Shown piece by piece: positions 11,501 to 20,290 of a DNA stretch of 64,000 nucleotides (positions within the stretch are counted from its first letter, which is position 1; each line of letters starts with the position of its first letter). Position numbers and translations under genes: made by a program. Origin of the DNA: Lineus longissimus (Eukaryota; Nemertea; Pilidiophora; Heteronemertea; Lineidae); NCBI RefSeq assembly GCF_910592395.1, contig NC_088322.1, forward strand, positions 9,355,431-9,419,430. The letters run 5' to 3'. The notes under the pieces were generated by a model. That model worked only from the letters and a program-made list of their open reading frames with translations, did not search any database and had not been told where the DNA came from.

Positions 11501-12909
11501 AAATGTTCCAGTTACTAATATTTTGCAGAAGTCAAAGTGCATAGTTCAATTATCTGCCGTTAGATGGCGCTGAAGAGGTTATCACTCGAAATATTCAGGT
11601 ATGTTTATCAGGGGGTTGTATGAAAAAATGCTTGTTGAAGTAAAATGATTTATTTTGGCATGGACATGTCGTATTCCATTCGAAGGTACTTTAATTTTGA
11701 CCTCTCTTGTAACATAAAACAATTTATCGAAAAAATGAAACTAAAAGAGGGATTTTTATTTATTTCAGGTTTCCAGATCACTACGCATGCACATATGTTC
11801 CTAACAGTGGGTTTGAACCATGCATCCCAAGAAAAAGTGCAATATTTCATTGAAAAGAGCACCACCTAGGTTCAGACACTCCAAACCTTGAAATTATCAC
11901 ACATAACATCCAGCGCAAAATTCATGGTTTGACAAGCTTTGGTGGATCTATTGGGCCGTGAAAGCGTTCCTCGCGCTGATTAAGTCATGGAAAACTTATG
12001 AGCGTGGTGATTGTGCTAATTTAACTGAAAAATGGCTTAGAAGTTTATCACAGGTGCGTGACCGAAAAATGTTTTATCTCGAACATTTTATTTGTCGATT
12101 CAACGCTCTGAAAATGCTGCCAACATTCCAGCTAGTCCCCATTCGGACTTGGGAATTTAATCAAAGCTTTTCAGTGCGATCTGACATCTTATTTTGGAAT
12201 CATCCCATGGTGCGTTATCAGTAACCCGAACCATTAGCCAAAATGTCATAGGCTTACTTTTCAAACTTACAAAATTGATTCGGTCAAAACACTACAAGAG
12301 CACCTGGAAAAAACTTACCTACTTCACACCTGACTTTGAGGTTGTTTTTTCAAATGCGTGGCAATCATATATGTATCATATAAGTAATTGGGCAGGACCG
12401 TACAAAACATAGGCCTACCTTCTACTAATTCCCGTTTTTCTTCATCCGTCAGTGGATCTTCTTTTTCTGATTTCGATTTCTGCAAAAGGAGTAAAACATT
12501 TACAACTATATCCTTCAAAGTATTAACCTTAAAATTATATAACTCTTCAATGATTACAGTGATTGCTGATTGAAATTAACGGTCTACAATTATATTTTTC
12601 TCTGAAAAACATCCAACCCCTGCAGGAGTATCGATACTACACAGGAAAGTGTGATGATGTCTACTGGAGATCTGATATACGTCTAATAACTGACTAGATG
12701 TCTATAAGACATCAACCAGTTGACGTCTATTAGATATCAACGTATAAGAAAATCTAAAAGAAATATTATTTTCATTAAATAAGCTAAGTACCATAAACCT
12801 AGTACCCATAATTCCTAATTCTTAAACTAAAGATGCTCAGTTTCTTAACTATACAGTTAACAAAAATTGTGGCATAACCCACCTTTTCGACATTCCTTCG
12901 CCCATCCAT
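3734..12909 (-). CDS. ten-exon coiled-coil protein with GBP C-terminal-like segment (about 1311 aa)
   Basis: Spliced model read right to left: 12909-12883, 12479-12419, 11110-10908, 10423-9338, 8784-8567, 8053-7914, 7363-7305, 6877-6692, 6112-6010, 5586-3734. All junctions are GT-AG, phases agree at every join, and the total of 3936 nt is a whole number of codons. Residues 30-459 and about 695-1300 are Lys/Glu/Arg-rich heptad sequence, so coiled coil. Residues 460-598 are helical and unrecognised. Residues 607-695 match the C-terminal helical domain of guanylate-binding proteins: SRDDC, LL..LY.PIED, YDGPRGY and RKY, then an ILDK helix leading into coiled coil. No P-loop, DTEG or other GTPase motif is seen anywhere in the model. 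There is no signal peptide or membrane segment, so it is probably cytosolic. The start ATG has an in-frame stop about 20 codons upstream. It could instead be two adjacent genes; the frame closure argues for one. Function unknown. Confidence 0.72.
6010..6112 (-). CDS. coding exon 9: end of the GBP-like helix
   Basis: 103 nt between acceptor TTTTTTCTTCAG and donor GTGAGT. It codes KYESLNDFLLEKIHESDNIL followed by DKQLEHGKTLETLR. This aligns with the GBP helix that follows the KY motif (L..(F/Y)L..K....D.IL). It ends in phase 1 and joins exon 10 in frame. Confidence 0.75.
6692..6877 (-). CDS. coding exon 8: GBP C-terminal-domain signature
   Basis: 186 nt, phase 0 to 0, between acceptor TTTTAACTCCAG and donor GTAAGG. 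The 62 residues carry the spaced pattern of the GBP C-terminal domain: S-x-D-x-C, LL, a loop Pro followed by Glu, Y-x-x-P-x-G-Y, then Q-x-L-x-x-K-Y. This is the strongest family signal in the gene. It is judged by eye from knowledge of vertebrate GBPs; no profile search was run. Confidence 0.75.
7305..7363 (-). CDS. coding exon 7
   Basis: 59 nt between acceptor CGTATCTAG and donor GTAAGT. It codes ERTSVEADGTASSVGELVRQ in the frame set by exon 6 and ends in phase 0. A further 57-nt phase-neutral candidate exon (7018-6962, donor GTAAGT) lies between this exon and the next. It is not included because its product shows no clear character. Confidence 0.55.
7749..7769. repeat. (TA)n microsatellite
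   Basis: A run of about ten TA dinucleotides inside an intron of the coiled-coil/GBP-C-like gene. Confidence 0.9.
7914..8053 (-). CDS. coding exon 6
   Basis: 140 nt between acceptor TTTTGTTGCAG and donor GTATGT. It codes RTLIEIGNYCKLRLLFEMM, then a short acidic helix ending ...YKGGFCE. The phase is 2 in and 1 out. No family match is recognised; the helical pattern continues that of exon 5. Confidence 0.6.
8078..8370. repeat. degenerate intronic minisatellite
   Basis: Roughly nine diverged units of about 25-35 bp, each built around 'ggaaatacaagttatttagcc' preceded by 'ctctt' or similar. They lie in the intron between coding exons 5 and 6. No coding is seen. The units vary too much for an exact period to be given by eye. 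Confidence 0.7.
8567..8784 (-). CDS. coding exon 5: helical, non-coiled segment
   Basis: The acceptor is CTCAATTGCAG. The segment is helical but less charged (RIHLALYMFLNSHVVDARL..., VDELWDEMDKYV). Two donors are possible. GT at 8565-8566 (GTCAGA) ends the exon in phase 2 and joins exon 6 in frame. GT at 8549-8550 (AG/GTTTGA) is the better-looking site but ends in phase 0 and would hit a stop in exon 6. I chose the first; a missed micro-exon is the alternative. Confidence 0.6.
9338..10423 (-). CDS. coding exon 4: main N-terminal coiled coil (362 codons)
   Basis: 1086 nt, phase 0 to 0, between acceptor TTTTCAAG and strong donor GTAAGA. It codes an uninterrupted Glu/Lys/Ala-rich coiled coil ending ...EKEHKKLHAEW. 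Residues beyond the donor (VRSQSLFR) are read-through into the intron and not part of the protein. Confidence 0.82.
10908..11110 (-). CDS. coding exon 3 of the coiled-coil/GBP-C-like gene
   Basis: 203 nt between acceptor CTTTGTACAG and donor GTAAAA. The frame required by exon 2 gives a continuous charged coiled coil (VRRQEEKTHKEKLDKLQSK...EKAARNE). The other open frame over the same exon (KARSKMPRSP...) lacks this character and is a shadow. Confidence 0.75.
12419..12479 (-). CDS. coding exon 2 of the coiled-coil/GBP-C-like gene
   Basis: 61 nt between acceptor TCCTTTTGCAG and donor GTAGGC. It codes a highly charged stretch (KSKSEKEDPLTDEEKRELVE) that starts the helical tail. It starts in phase 0 and ends in phase 1, matching exon 3. 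Confidence 0.7.
12883..12909 (-). CDS. coding exon 1 of the coiled-coil/GBP-C-like gene
   Basis: Nine codons, MDGRRNVEK, from ATG at 12909 to donor GTGGGT. The frame upstream is open for about 20 codons to a TAA. An AG (CTTGCAG) about 14 nt before the ATG could be the acceptor of a 5' untranslated intron. The exon ends in phase 0, as exon 2 requires. Confidence 0.6.
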
Positions 12910-14113
12910 ATTTTGTTTTTGTCCTGCAAGGAGTCCGTATGTAGACCGCACCAAACCTAGGCTTTACCTGAAATTACACCACAGACGATTTCAGTCAAAA
13001 TGGTATATTCACGACATCCAAAATATGAAATTTCAGTTTCGATCAGTTGAAACAGAAACTGTAGTCCAGAGAAGCTGAGCCCTCAGCTAACTGAATGGTT
13101 TGATTTCTTCGTATTCGCTACCTCGCAGCCTAAAATGAAACTGGACCACACTGAGATCATGAAACTCGAGTGCTGAAAGGAAGCACACTGTGTCGGTGAA
13201 TTAAAGCTGGCTGAGGGGGGGGGGCATGGGCAACGGGCCAATTGTGATAGACAAATGCGTAACTGACGCTCCTGAACAGGCACAATCACGTCCACACAGT
13301 ATTCAATGTGTTTATGCATGTAGCGATACCCAGCTATGGTAAGGTTAATACAGTTTCATTTTTCCTATGGGAAATATCAAATGTAGTTCCACGGGGTCGT
13401 TTTAAGTTGGACTTCCCAATGACGTCAGCGAGGTAATCAAATGAGCTAAAGATGGGAATGATGAAATGTTGCCGGACGGGCTATTGATCGATTAAAAAAG
13501 CAATTCTTGTTCAGACTGATTCGTGCTTTCATTTTGTATTTCATATTGAGAGGCATGAAAGACCATTCGAAAGCTACATGTACTTGCGACTGGTGACATG
13601 TTTTAAAACATAATTAGCGCATAACTGAACAGATTTTACCATAAATGCAAAGCTGGCGTGTACAGTGAACATGGGCATAGGTAGCTTTTTTGGTCTTTAG
13701 GCTAAAAAGCTAGGTATTGAACCAACCCTTTATGTGAAGCATCTTACATTTCTCCAAAAGTAACATTAAAAACTCTGTGTTGGCCAAATCAGCTAATGAC
13801 AACTTTTAAAAACGCCCATGTCAAGATCGGCCACGTCAGTGTTCGCTTATTTTAACGAGTGGCGCAAAAATCTGCTTCGTCATCAATTTTAGCAAAATGA
13901 AAGCAGCATTGGGGTAAACGATCAGGAAGTTTCCATTTACTGTAAATGAGAACTCCGAATGAAATGCTCGATGCGGCTGTTAAATGCGTGACGGGACCTC
14001 CCAAAGCGACTTCACATGTACCAAGACTGATATGTTTCACCGAAGCATGGCAAGCACCGGTTTTACTTTGACGTTAGCCCGGGGACGATAGCCGTGTCTG
14101 TTGCTTCTTGCTA
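12910..14113. other. intergenic space between divergent coiled-coil genes
   Basis: It contains no recognised exon. The promoter of the minus-strand gene, and perhaps that of the plus-strand gene, should lie here. I found no convincing TATA box next to either start. A G run at 13216-13225 is the only obvious simple sequence. Confidence 0.4.
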
Positions 14114-14299
14114 GGACACCGACCGGGGATTCCCACTCGAGTTCCCGCTGTGGAATCCCCGTTGTCAAAGCAACTTCTCCAGGCAGATCTGGTATTCAAG
14201 CTTATTCTCCACACTACTTTTACTGCACCGGAGTATTGCTCGAGAAGTCACCACGTCTTGGCCTGTCGTGAAGAAGGGTATTGGATACTTCGAAATCGG
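14114..14299 (+). other. possible upstream exon of the 17.2 kb coiled-coil gene
   Basis: It is bounded by acceptor TTGCTTCTTGCTAG and donor GTGAGT. Read in the phase set by the next candidate exon and the main exon, it is open throughout (DTDRGFPLEFPLWNPR...KKGIGYFEIG). A second frame is also open, so the evidence for coding is modest. It may be untranslated or not an exon. No family is recognised. Confidence 0.3.
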
Positions 14300-14429
14300 G
14301 TGAGTGTTTAACTGATGCACTACTTCACCATTTTTTACCAGAATGCTTCGAGGGTAACAAACTTGATTCACCAATTAGCTCAGATACATAATCGCTGAAA
14401 TGCCTAACACAGACTTTTTCATCATCCAG

Positions 14430-14491
14430 GCATTGTCCTCTGTACAAAGATCAACGCCGAACAGAAACGACTTTCGGCTGGAGGAACACAT
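14430..14491 (+). other. possible second upstream exon of the 17.2 kb gene
   Basis: 62 nt between acceptor TTTTTCATCATCCAG and donor GTAAGT. In the phase that joins the acceptor at 17147 it reads HCPLYKDQRRTETTFGWRNT and runs in frame into the main exon ahead of its ATG. Good splice sites on both sides favour a real exon; whether it codes protein is unclear. Confidence 0.35.
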
Positions 14492-14582
14492 GTAAGTCGT
14501 TGCAATTTGATTGATTAAAAGTTAAAACTATGAAACACCATTGTTACTTTCTCAGGTGGGCGAAGTTATCAGACTCGGCGTA

Positions 14583-14808
14583 TTAGGGTTGACCATAGAC
14601 ACCATTATTCTGGCTAAAACTTGAAATCCTAAAGCAATGAGACTCTTTCTAAAAAGAAGTGAATGCCAATGTCAAGGGTAGGAGCCAGTTCTTTGTCTTC
14701 CAGACAGCGGATTCTCTCCTTGAAAATGGCATACTTCATTTTGAAGGAGTTCCGATTGCTTTAGGAGTGCAAGTTCCAGCAAAAATGGTGGTGTCTGTGG
14801 TCAACTCA
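14583..14808. repeat. family A MITE-like inverted repeat, copy 2
   Basis: It starts TAGGGTTGACCATAGACACC and ends GTGGTCAACTCAA. The arms 'cttgaaatcctaaagcaatg' and 'attgctttaggag' are inverted copies of one another. It shares the element-wide pattern with copies at 0.4, 22.97 and 47.68 kb. It lies within an intron if the upstream exons of the 17.2 kb gene are real. Confidence 0.7.
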
Positions 14809-15235
14809 ATCAATTAGTCAAAACACGATATACGTGGAACACGCATAAACCTGACCATAAAAGAGCACATATATACATGTGTGTACAGAATTTTTTAAGG
14901 TTGTGTGTATCAATTATTTCTTTGCTGATAAATCAGTATAATTCTTGTTTCTTCACGAGCCTGTGATCTATTCCGGCCATCGCGGAGAAGCGGTTCCAAA
15001 ATGGCTGCCTGCGTTGGCAGTCACGAAATGACATACATGTAGTTACGTGACTGCGCAGGAGTGAAGTGTTCAGTGTGCCAACTTCGCCAAGGATTCCGAA
15101 TGCGTTGAATAGCAATTTCCGGGTAACCACATCTGTCATGCTTTGACACATGTATAATGATTTCAGAATTCACAGCTGTTAGTTATAAAACAGAATACAC
15201 GGTTAAAGGTTAGAGGTCGCGTAAAACTTGTAGCA

Positions 15236-15452
15236 CTAAAGGCCTCCATACACTGCATGACAAAAGTCATTTTGTGGCTTGTTTCCAAAAAAAATTTGCA
15301 ATGTGTATACGATTGGAACTTTTGTTACGAAGTATCCATATGTCCCGCCTTGTTGAAAGTTGTATAACGTTAACCACAAAAGTCAATAGGTGTGTAGATG
15401 ATTACGACTATTGTGACCGTGTTTCAGGTGGCCGCTCCAGCTTCAAACTCTG
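15236..15452 (+). repeat. left arm of a long inverted repeat
   Basis: It matches the reverse complement of 16123-16311 almost base for base, from 'ctaaaggcctccata' to 'ccagcttcaaactc'. The left arm has about 30 bp after the A run ('tttgcaatgtgtatacgatt' and on) that the right arm lacks. The right arm has a 6-bp 'acatgt' insertion. The arms are separated by about 670 bp of unrelated sequence. Confidence 0.8.
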
Positions 15453-16122
15453 CTGTTAGCATAAACAACGGCGGTTATTAATAGTACAAGCACTCAAGTA
15501 AAATCAACACGAATGAGATTTACATTTTGCCTCAGAATCTTTGGACAGTAGGACTGTAGCCTGTGTACCACGCAAAGGGAAGTGGCTCCGCGTGCGATTT
15601 GCTCCGTCCTCATTCTAATTTAAAGAACCAACATAGATGCATAAGTAGTGGATGAATTGCAATCCTAATCACAGGGTTTACATCCAATTTTCTTGTATTG
15701 TCTTCCAAGCAAATGATATTAAACTGGATATTAATATATGTTGTTCATTTATTTCTTGGGTAAACGTGTATTGAAATTGGTCGGGGCATATTTACCAACA
15801 TTACCAATGTGAACCTTACCGGTGACGTCCAATTCAGTAGCGATTTCGGCTATCTTTTTCCTCTTTTCGTTCCTATCGTGGTACAGAGGGGACTTGACGT
15901 TGAAAGACATTCTTGCACCCCCCCCCCAAGATCACAAAATCTGGATGTTTTTTCTAAATACCACGTAGCCGTCTTCCTATCCCATGAGCAACAGGTCTCC
16001 AAAAATTGAACATATTTAATTCAGCTGTCCACAGCTTTCCACAGGCTTTCCACAGGGGTAAACATGCCCACAAAGGTCACTGAGTAAATACACACTGAAT
16101 GACTTTTGTAAAAGATGACTCA

Positions 16123-16311
16123 AGAGTTTGAAGCTGGAGCGGCCACCTGAAACACGGTCACAATAGTCGTAATCATCTACATGTACACACCTATTGACTT
16201 TTGTGGTTAACGTTATACAACTTTCAACAAGGCGGGACATATGGATACTTCGTTTTTTTTGGAAACAAGCCACAAAATGACTTTTGTCATGCAGTATATG
16301 GAGGCCTTTAG
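16123..16311 (-). repeat. right arm of a long inverted repeat
   Basis: Reverse-complement partner of 15236-15452. Open frames of 61 and 85 aa on the two arms (both starting MACFQKK) are the same repeat read twice and are not taken as genes. Confidence 0.8.
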
Positions 16312-16501
16312 ATTGTCACTGGTCGCCAATCCCGGCGTCAAGATCGAGCGGGAGAGTTTTTTTGCACGCCAATGCCTGATCAGAGCGCCAGGAAATTCCC
16401 CAGGGTGCGATGTCTGGAGTTGGCGGTCGACTGGCTCAATTCATAATTTGCAAATTGGGAAATACTGAAGTTGTGACATCTTATTTGCCAGCATAAAAGT
16501 C

Positions 16502-16635
16502 GAGTCATTGGCTGATATGAATAAAGTCTAGCAAATGCTTTTACTTCAATTTTGTACAGAAAGGCTTAGTGTAAATGTGCATGTAGTTTTAGATAAAAGC
16601 ATTTGCTCGTCTTTATTCATATCACCCAATGACTC
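16502..16635. repeat. 134-bp foldback element with 42-bp arms
   Basis: The arms 16502-16543 and 16594-16635 are reverse complements with about four mismatches (outer end GAGTCATTGG, inner end GCAAATGCTTTTA). The loop is 50 bp. It may be a minimal foldback MITE. Confidence 0.8.
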
Positions 16636-17164
16636 ATCTTTGATTATTGCGTTTCGAAGGTTGATATACGTACATGTATTGTTGTTTTGTTAGAGATGAG
16701 AAAGACGACATTACCTATATTGATATGTAATGTTAACCAAGTCAAGAAATCTCAGAATTTAATTGCATATTATAGCAAAACAGAGGCATCATATTCATAC
16801 AAAGTTGTTAAAAAACAGAATAAATTGGTTTGGCGACTTGTCAATAGTGAAAGAATCAACTCAAAATATTAATTCTTGTACTAGTTTGCTTTACCGCTGA
16901 TTTTTTAAACCTAGTTTTGTTTAGGTCCGTTTTGCAATCCTGCACATCTTCCTCAATGAAAGCCCATCCGATATTTTATTTTCAGGACGACATACATGAT
17001 TGCAGTTTATTTTACTATCACCAAACATCCCCTGAGTTAATCAGAGCGCCCAAAATATTGGTGAATGATATATGATCCTGTAAATCATTATTCCCCTGCT
17101 TTAAAATTTTCCTTTATCTACATGGGTTCCCCCCTTTTTCCTTTTAGACTATTGCTACGAAACT

Positions 17165-20100
17165 ATGGCAGAGGGAAGTGTGAGCTTGGAGTCGACCCCA
17201 GGTGAGGATCAAACCGATCTGGGGGTCATCAAAAGTCTTGAGAGCCAGGTCGAAAACCTGAAGGATGAAATGGAAAAGTTGAAGAAAAAAACCAATGAAG
17301 AGAAAGAGCGCCAGAACAAAGTTAACGAGGAGCTCAACGAGAGATTGCGAGACCAATATCGGAAGGAGAAAGATGGCATCGAGAAAGGTCACAAGGAAGC
17401 TATCTTGAAGGTCAAAGCTGACCTTGATCGGAAGTTAAACACAGCCCGGGAGGAGAAGCAGGAAGTGGAAAAGCTTTTGACAAAAGAGAGAATGGCAAAG
17501 GAAAGTTTGTTGTTGGAGTACCAAAAGGAATCGACGAAGAAATCGGAGGATTTTGATGCGTTGAAGAATGACATGGAAACGAAGTTACGCCAGGAGATCA
17601 CAGACCTTCGACGAATCATAGCAAGTGAAGAAGAGGAACGTAATAGAGAATCGGAGGCTAGTAAACATGAATTTGTAGCTTTAAGGGCGCAGCTTGTTGA
17701 GTCCGAGTCAAAGTCTGTAGTTGCGAAAGAGGAGAAGGAGAGTTTAGAAGAGGAACTTCAGACATTGAAGGCTAGGCTGGAAACGGTGCTAAAGAACCAA
17801 ACCAGGCTTGAGCAGGTCATCCAAACCAAGGAGATTGAAATCGAAGGTCTAAAAATCGAGCTTTCTGAAAGAGAGAAAGCGTCGGCTGAGGGAATAGGGC
17901 AAGAGATGAGGAAAGAATGGGAGGAGCTTAGAGAGAAGGCACGAAAAAGTGAAGCCGATTTGAAATACTGGAAGGAGACGGCTCAAGATCTTGAACAGAA
18001 GTGCTTAATGTGGAAGGCAACTATACCAAGGATTGAAGAGGACGTGAAGCGCGTACAAGAGGAAAATGACTGCTTAAAAAATGAACATGAGAACCGTATT
18101 GAAGGTTTAGTTAAAGAACACAAGGAGGAGATGGCAGCTGTTCACGCCGAACATGAACAAAGTCTCCACGTTCTACAACAAGAGGCGGATGATATTGTAG
18201 CTACGGTGAAAGACGAATTACTTGGTGATCTTAAAAACGAGAAAGAGAGTTCTTTCGAGGACAAGGAAAAGTTGGTAGCGGAGCACGTGACTGCAATCGA
18301 GGAGCTGAGGGCACATTACGAAGCACTGTTAGTTGAAAAAGACAAGCAGCAAGCTCAGTTTGAGCAGATTTCGGCCGATCGGTTGGACGAACGTGAAAAA
18401 CGATTGAATGCTGATTCGAAGAAGACCATTGCAGCCAGGGAAGAGAAAATTGCTACCCTTGAGAGAGAAATCAAGGAGAAAAATGAGCAGTTGTTGACTA
18501 TGAGAGATAAACTCAATCAAGAGTACATCCAGTCAGCTGAGCTCGCCCGCAGAGAGCATAACGAGCAGAGGGTATCTCTCGCAGAGGAATATGAGAGGTC
18601 TAGAAATGACATCAAGCAAAATAATGAGATTGTTTCTAAGAATTTAGAAGATAGGATAGCTGAGTTGAAGGCCGAGTTGAGTGGTTGTCGGGATGAGATC
18701 AAAAGCGAAGTTGCTAGACTAACCAAAGAAAAGGAGGATGCTCTTGCAGCAGCCAGGGAGGAGCTACAAGACCAGTGCAATGAGTTTGAGGGGCGCATCA
18801 AACAGCTTGTGGACAATCACTCCTCAGCTATGGAGTTGGCGCGACAGAACCATGTTACACTGCTTGAAAATCTCAAAGAGGAAGCATCGCAAACAAAAGC
18901 TGACGAATTGGGCAAAATGGCTTGTGATTATGAAAAGAAGTTAGACTCGGTTTCGGAGGAGCGGGAAAACCTTAAAAGCGCGCTAGGAGAGAAACACCGT
19001 CAAAGCCAGAGGGAGATTGAAAATTTGATGGGGTCTCATGAAGAGGTTATGAGAGAGGAAGGGGAGAAGCAGAAGAATTTTACGAAGCTTTTGAAAGCGC
19101 AGGCTAAGGAGTCTTCTGATGACATGATACGATTCTTGATTGGAAGCCACTCGACTGAGAAGCGTGATCTTGTGAATGAATTGGGTAAATCTAGAGAGGA
19201 CGTCAAGACTGCGTTGGAGACCAAGGATAGGGAATGCAAGGAGCAGCTAGCGGTCTTACGTGAGGAGTTTCGAGAGGAGACTCTGCAAGCTGAAAAAAGG
19301 CGAACACAAGAACTGAATTGCAAAGCCCTGGAGTGGGGGAAAAGGGAAGGTGAACTGGTACAACTCATCGAATCTTTGAAAGCTTTAGTTGCGAAACTTG
19401 AACAGAAGCATGCCACAGAGGAATCCGAGGAGATCAAAAGACTGGAACTAGTTTCTGGAGGACTCGAGAGTGAAATGGAGAAGATGAAAAAGGAGCATGT
19501 AACTGATGTTGGGGAATTGAGAGCGAAATTCTGGGAAGAAAAAAGGAACTATGAGTCGGTGGCTCAGGCTGAGCGTGTTGAAAATGACAAGAAGCACATG
19601 AACGCTCTGTGCAGTCTCGTGGAGGAGGTGAACAAGTCGCAGGGAAAGTTAGACCAGAAGGAACAGCTCGCGGAAACATTGAGGGCGGAGGTTAGGCAGT
19701 TGGAGAATTCGTCAAAGGATTCTGGGGCTTTGAAAAAGGAGCTTGAGGGAAAGATTGAGCAGCTTGAGGGAAAGATTGAGCAGCTTCGATTGGATGTGGC
19801 GGCCAAGGCCGAGGAGTTTAAAGCGGTTGGAGAGGAGAGGGACAGAGTACAGACGGAAATTAAAGAGAAGCAGCTAGAGGTCACGAAACTACTGGGCCTG
19901 GTCAGCGGTCTCAGGGAAGAGAAAGAGACGGAAAGAAATCGTGCAGATAGCGCGCTTGCAGAATTGCAGGATGTCAATTCGGGTTTGAAATTAGACAAGT
20001 ATGTCCAGACAGAGATTGAATCGAGCAGCCAAAATGGTGCTGGTAGTACTTCAAAGACGAAGAAGACGGTTGTGAAGAGATTGTCCAAGTTCTTCCACCG

Positions 20101-20290
20101 GAAGCGTAAGCCTCAGGTTAAGAGGGTCAGCAGTACATGTATTTCGAGGAGGGTATCAAGAAGGGCATCAGTCTCCAATGAGAAGTTGGGGGAGGATAAC
20201 GCTTGGATGAACGGAGGTCCCGGGATAGAGGTTCGTGACACTGCATCACTCTTAAACGAAGCTGCTGGAGGAAAGAGTGTTGCATCTTAA
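17165..20290 (+). CDS. single-exon 1041-aa coiled-coil protein with basic C-terminal patch
   Basis: One uninterrupted frame begins MAEGSVSLESTPGED. Residues about 20-955 are almost pure Glu/Lys-rich heptad sequence with very few Pro or Gly, so a long rod-like coiled coil. The tail changes abruptly: residues 965-1003 are strongly basic and Ser-rich (TVVKRLSKFFHRKRK, SRRVSRRAS), a possible nuclear-localisation or acidic-surface-binding patch. A 38-residue non-coiled end follows. A splice acceptor (TTTCCTTTTAG) lies 17 nt before the ATG (AACTATGG), so there is at least one upstream intron. The frame ahead of the ATG is open, so the true start may lie in an upstream exon. An exact 21-bp duplication at about 19741-19782 repeats LEGKIEQ. 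The style resembles the minus-strand neighbour, with which it is divergent. Family not recognised beyond generic coiled coil (myosin-tail or SMC-arm-like); function unknown. Confidence 0.85.
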   Translation: MAEGSVSLESTPGEDQTDLGVIKSLESQVENLKDEMEKLKKKTNEEKERQNKVNEELNERLRDQYRKEKDGIEKGHKEAILKVKADLDRKLNTAREEKQEVEKLLTKERMAKESLLLEYQKESTKKSEDFDALKNDMETKLRQEITDLRRIIASEEEERNRESEASKHEFVALRAQLVESESKSVVAKEEKESLEEELQTLKARLETVLKNQTRLEQVIQTKEIEIEGLKIELSEREKASAEGIGQEMRKEWEELREKARKSEADLKYWKETAQDLEQKCLMWKATIPRIEEDVKRVQEENDCLKNEHENRIEGLVKEHKEEMAAVHAEHEQSLHVLQQEADDIVATVKDELLGDLKNEKESSFEDKEKLVAEHVTAIEELRAHYEALLVEKDKQQAQFEQISADRLDEREKRLNADSKKTIAAREEKIATLEREIKEKNEQLLTMRDKLNQEYIQSAELARREHNEQRVSLAEEYERSRNDIKQNNEIVSKNLEDRIAELKAELSGCRDEIKSEVARLTKEKEDALAAAREELQDQCNEFEGRIKQLVDNHSSAMELARQNHVTLLENLKEEASQTKADELGKMACDYEKKLDSVSEERENLKSALGEKHRQSQREIENLMGSHEEVMREEGEKQKNFTKLLKAQAKESSDDMIRFLIGSHSTEKRDLVNELGKSREDVKTALETKDRECKEQLAVLREEFREETLQAEKRRTQELNCKALEWGKREGELVQLIESLKALVAKLEQKHATEESEEIKRLELVSGGLESEMEKMKKEHVTDVGELRAKFWEEKRNYESVAQAERVENDKKHMNALCSLVEEVNKSQGKLDQKEQLAETLRAEVRQLENSSKDSGALKKELEGKIEQLEGKIEQLRLDVAAKAEEFKAVGEERDRVQTEIKEKQLEVTKLLGLVSGLREEKETERNRADSALAELQDVNSGLKLDKYVQTEIESSSQNGAGSTSKTKKTVVKRLSKFFHRKRKPQVKRVSSTCISRRVSRRASVSNEKLGEDNAWMNGGPGIEVRDTASLLNEAAGGKSVAS

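Noticed and set aside
19036-20088. Minus-strand frames of 133 and 174 aa
   Set aside because: Antisense shadows of the 1041-aa coiled-coil gene.
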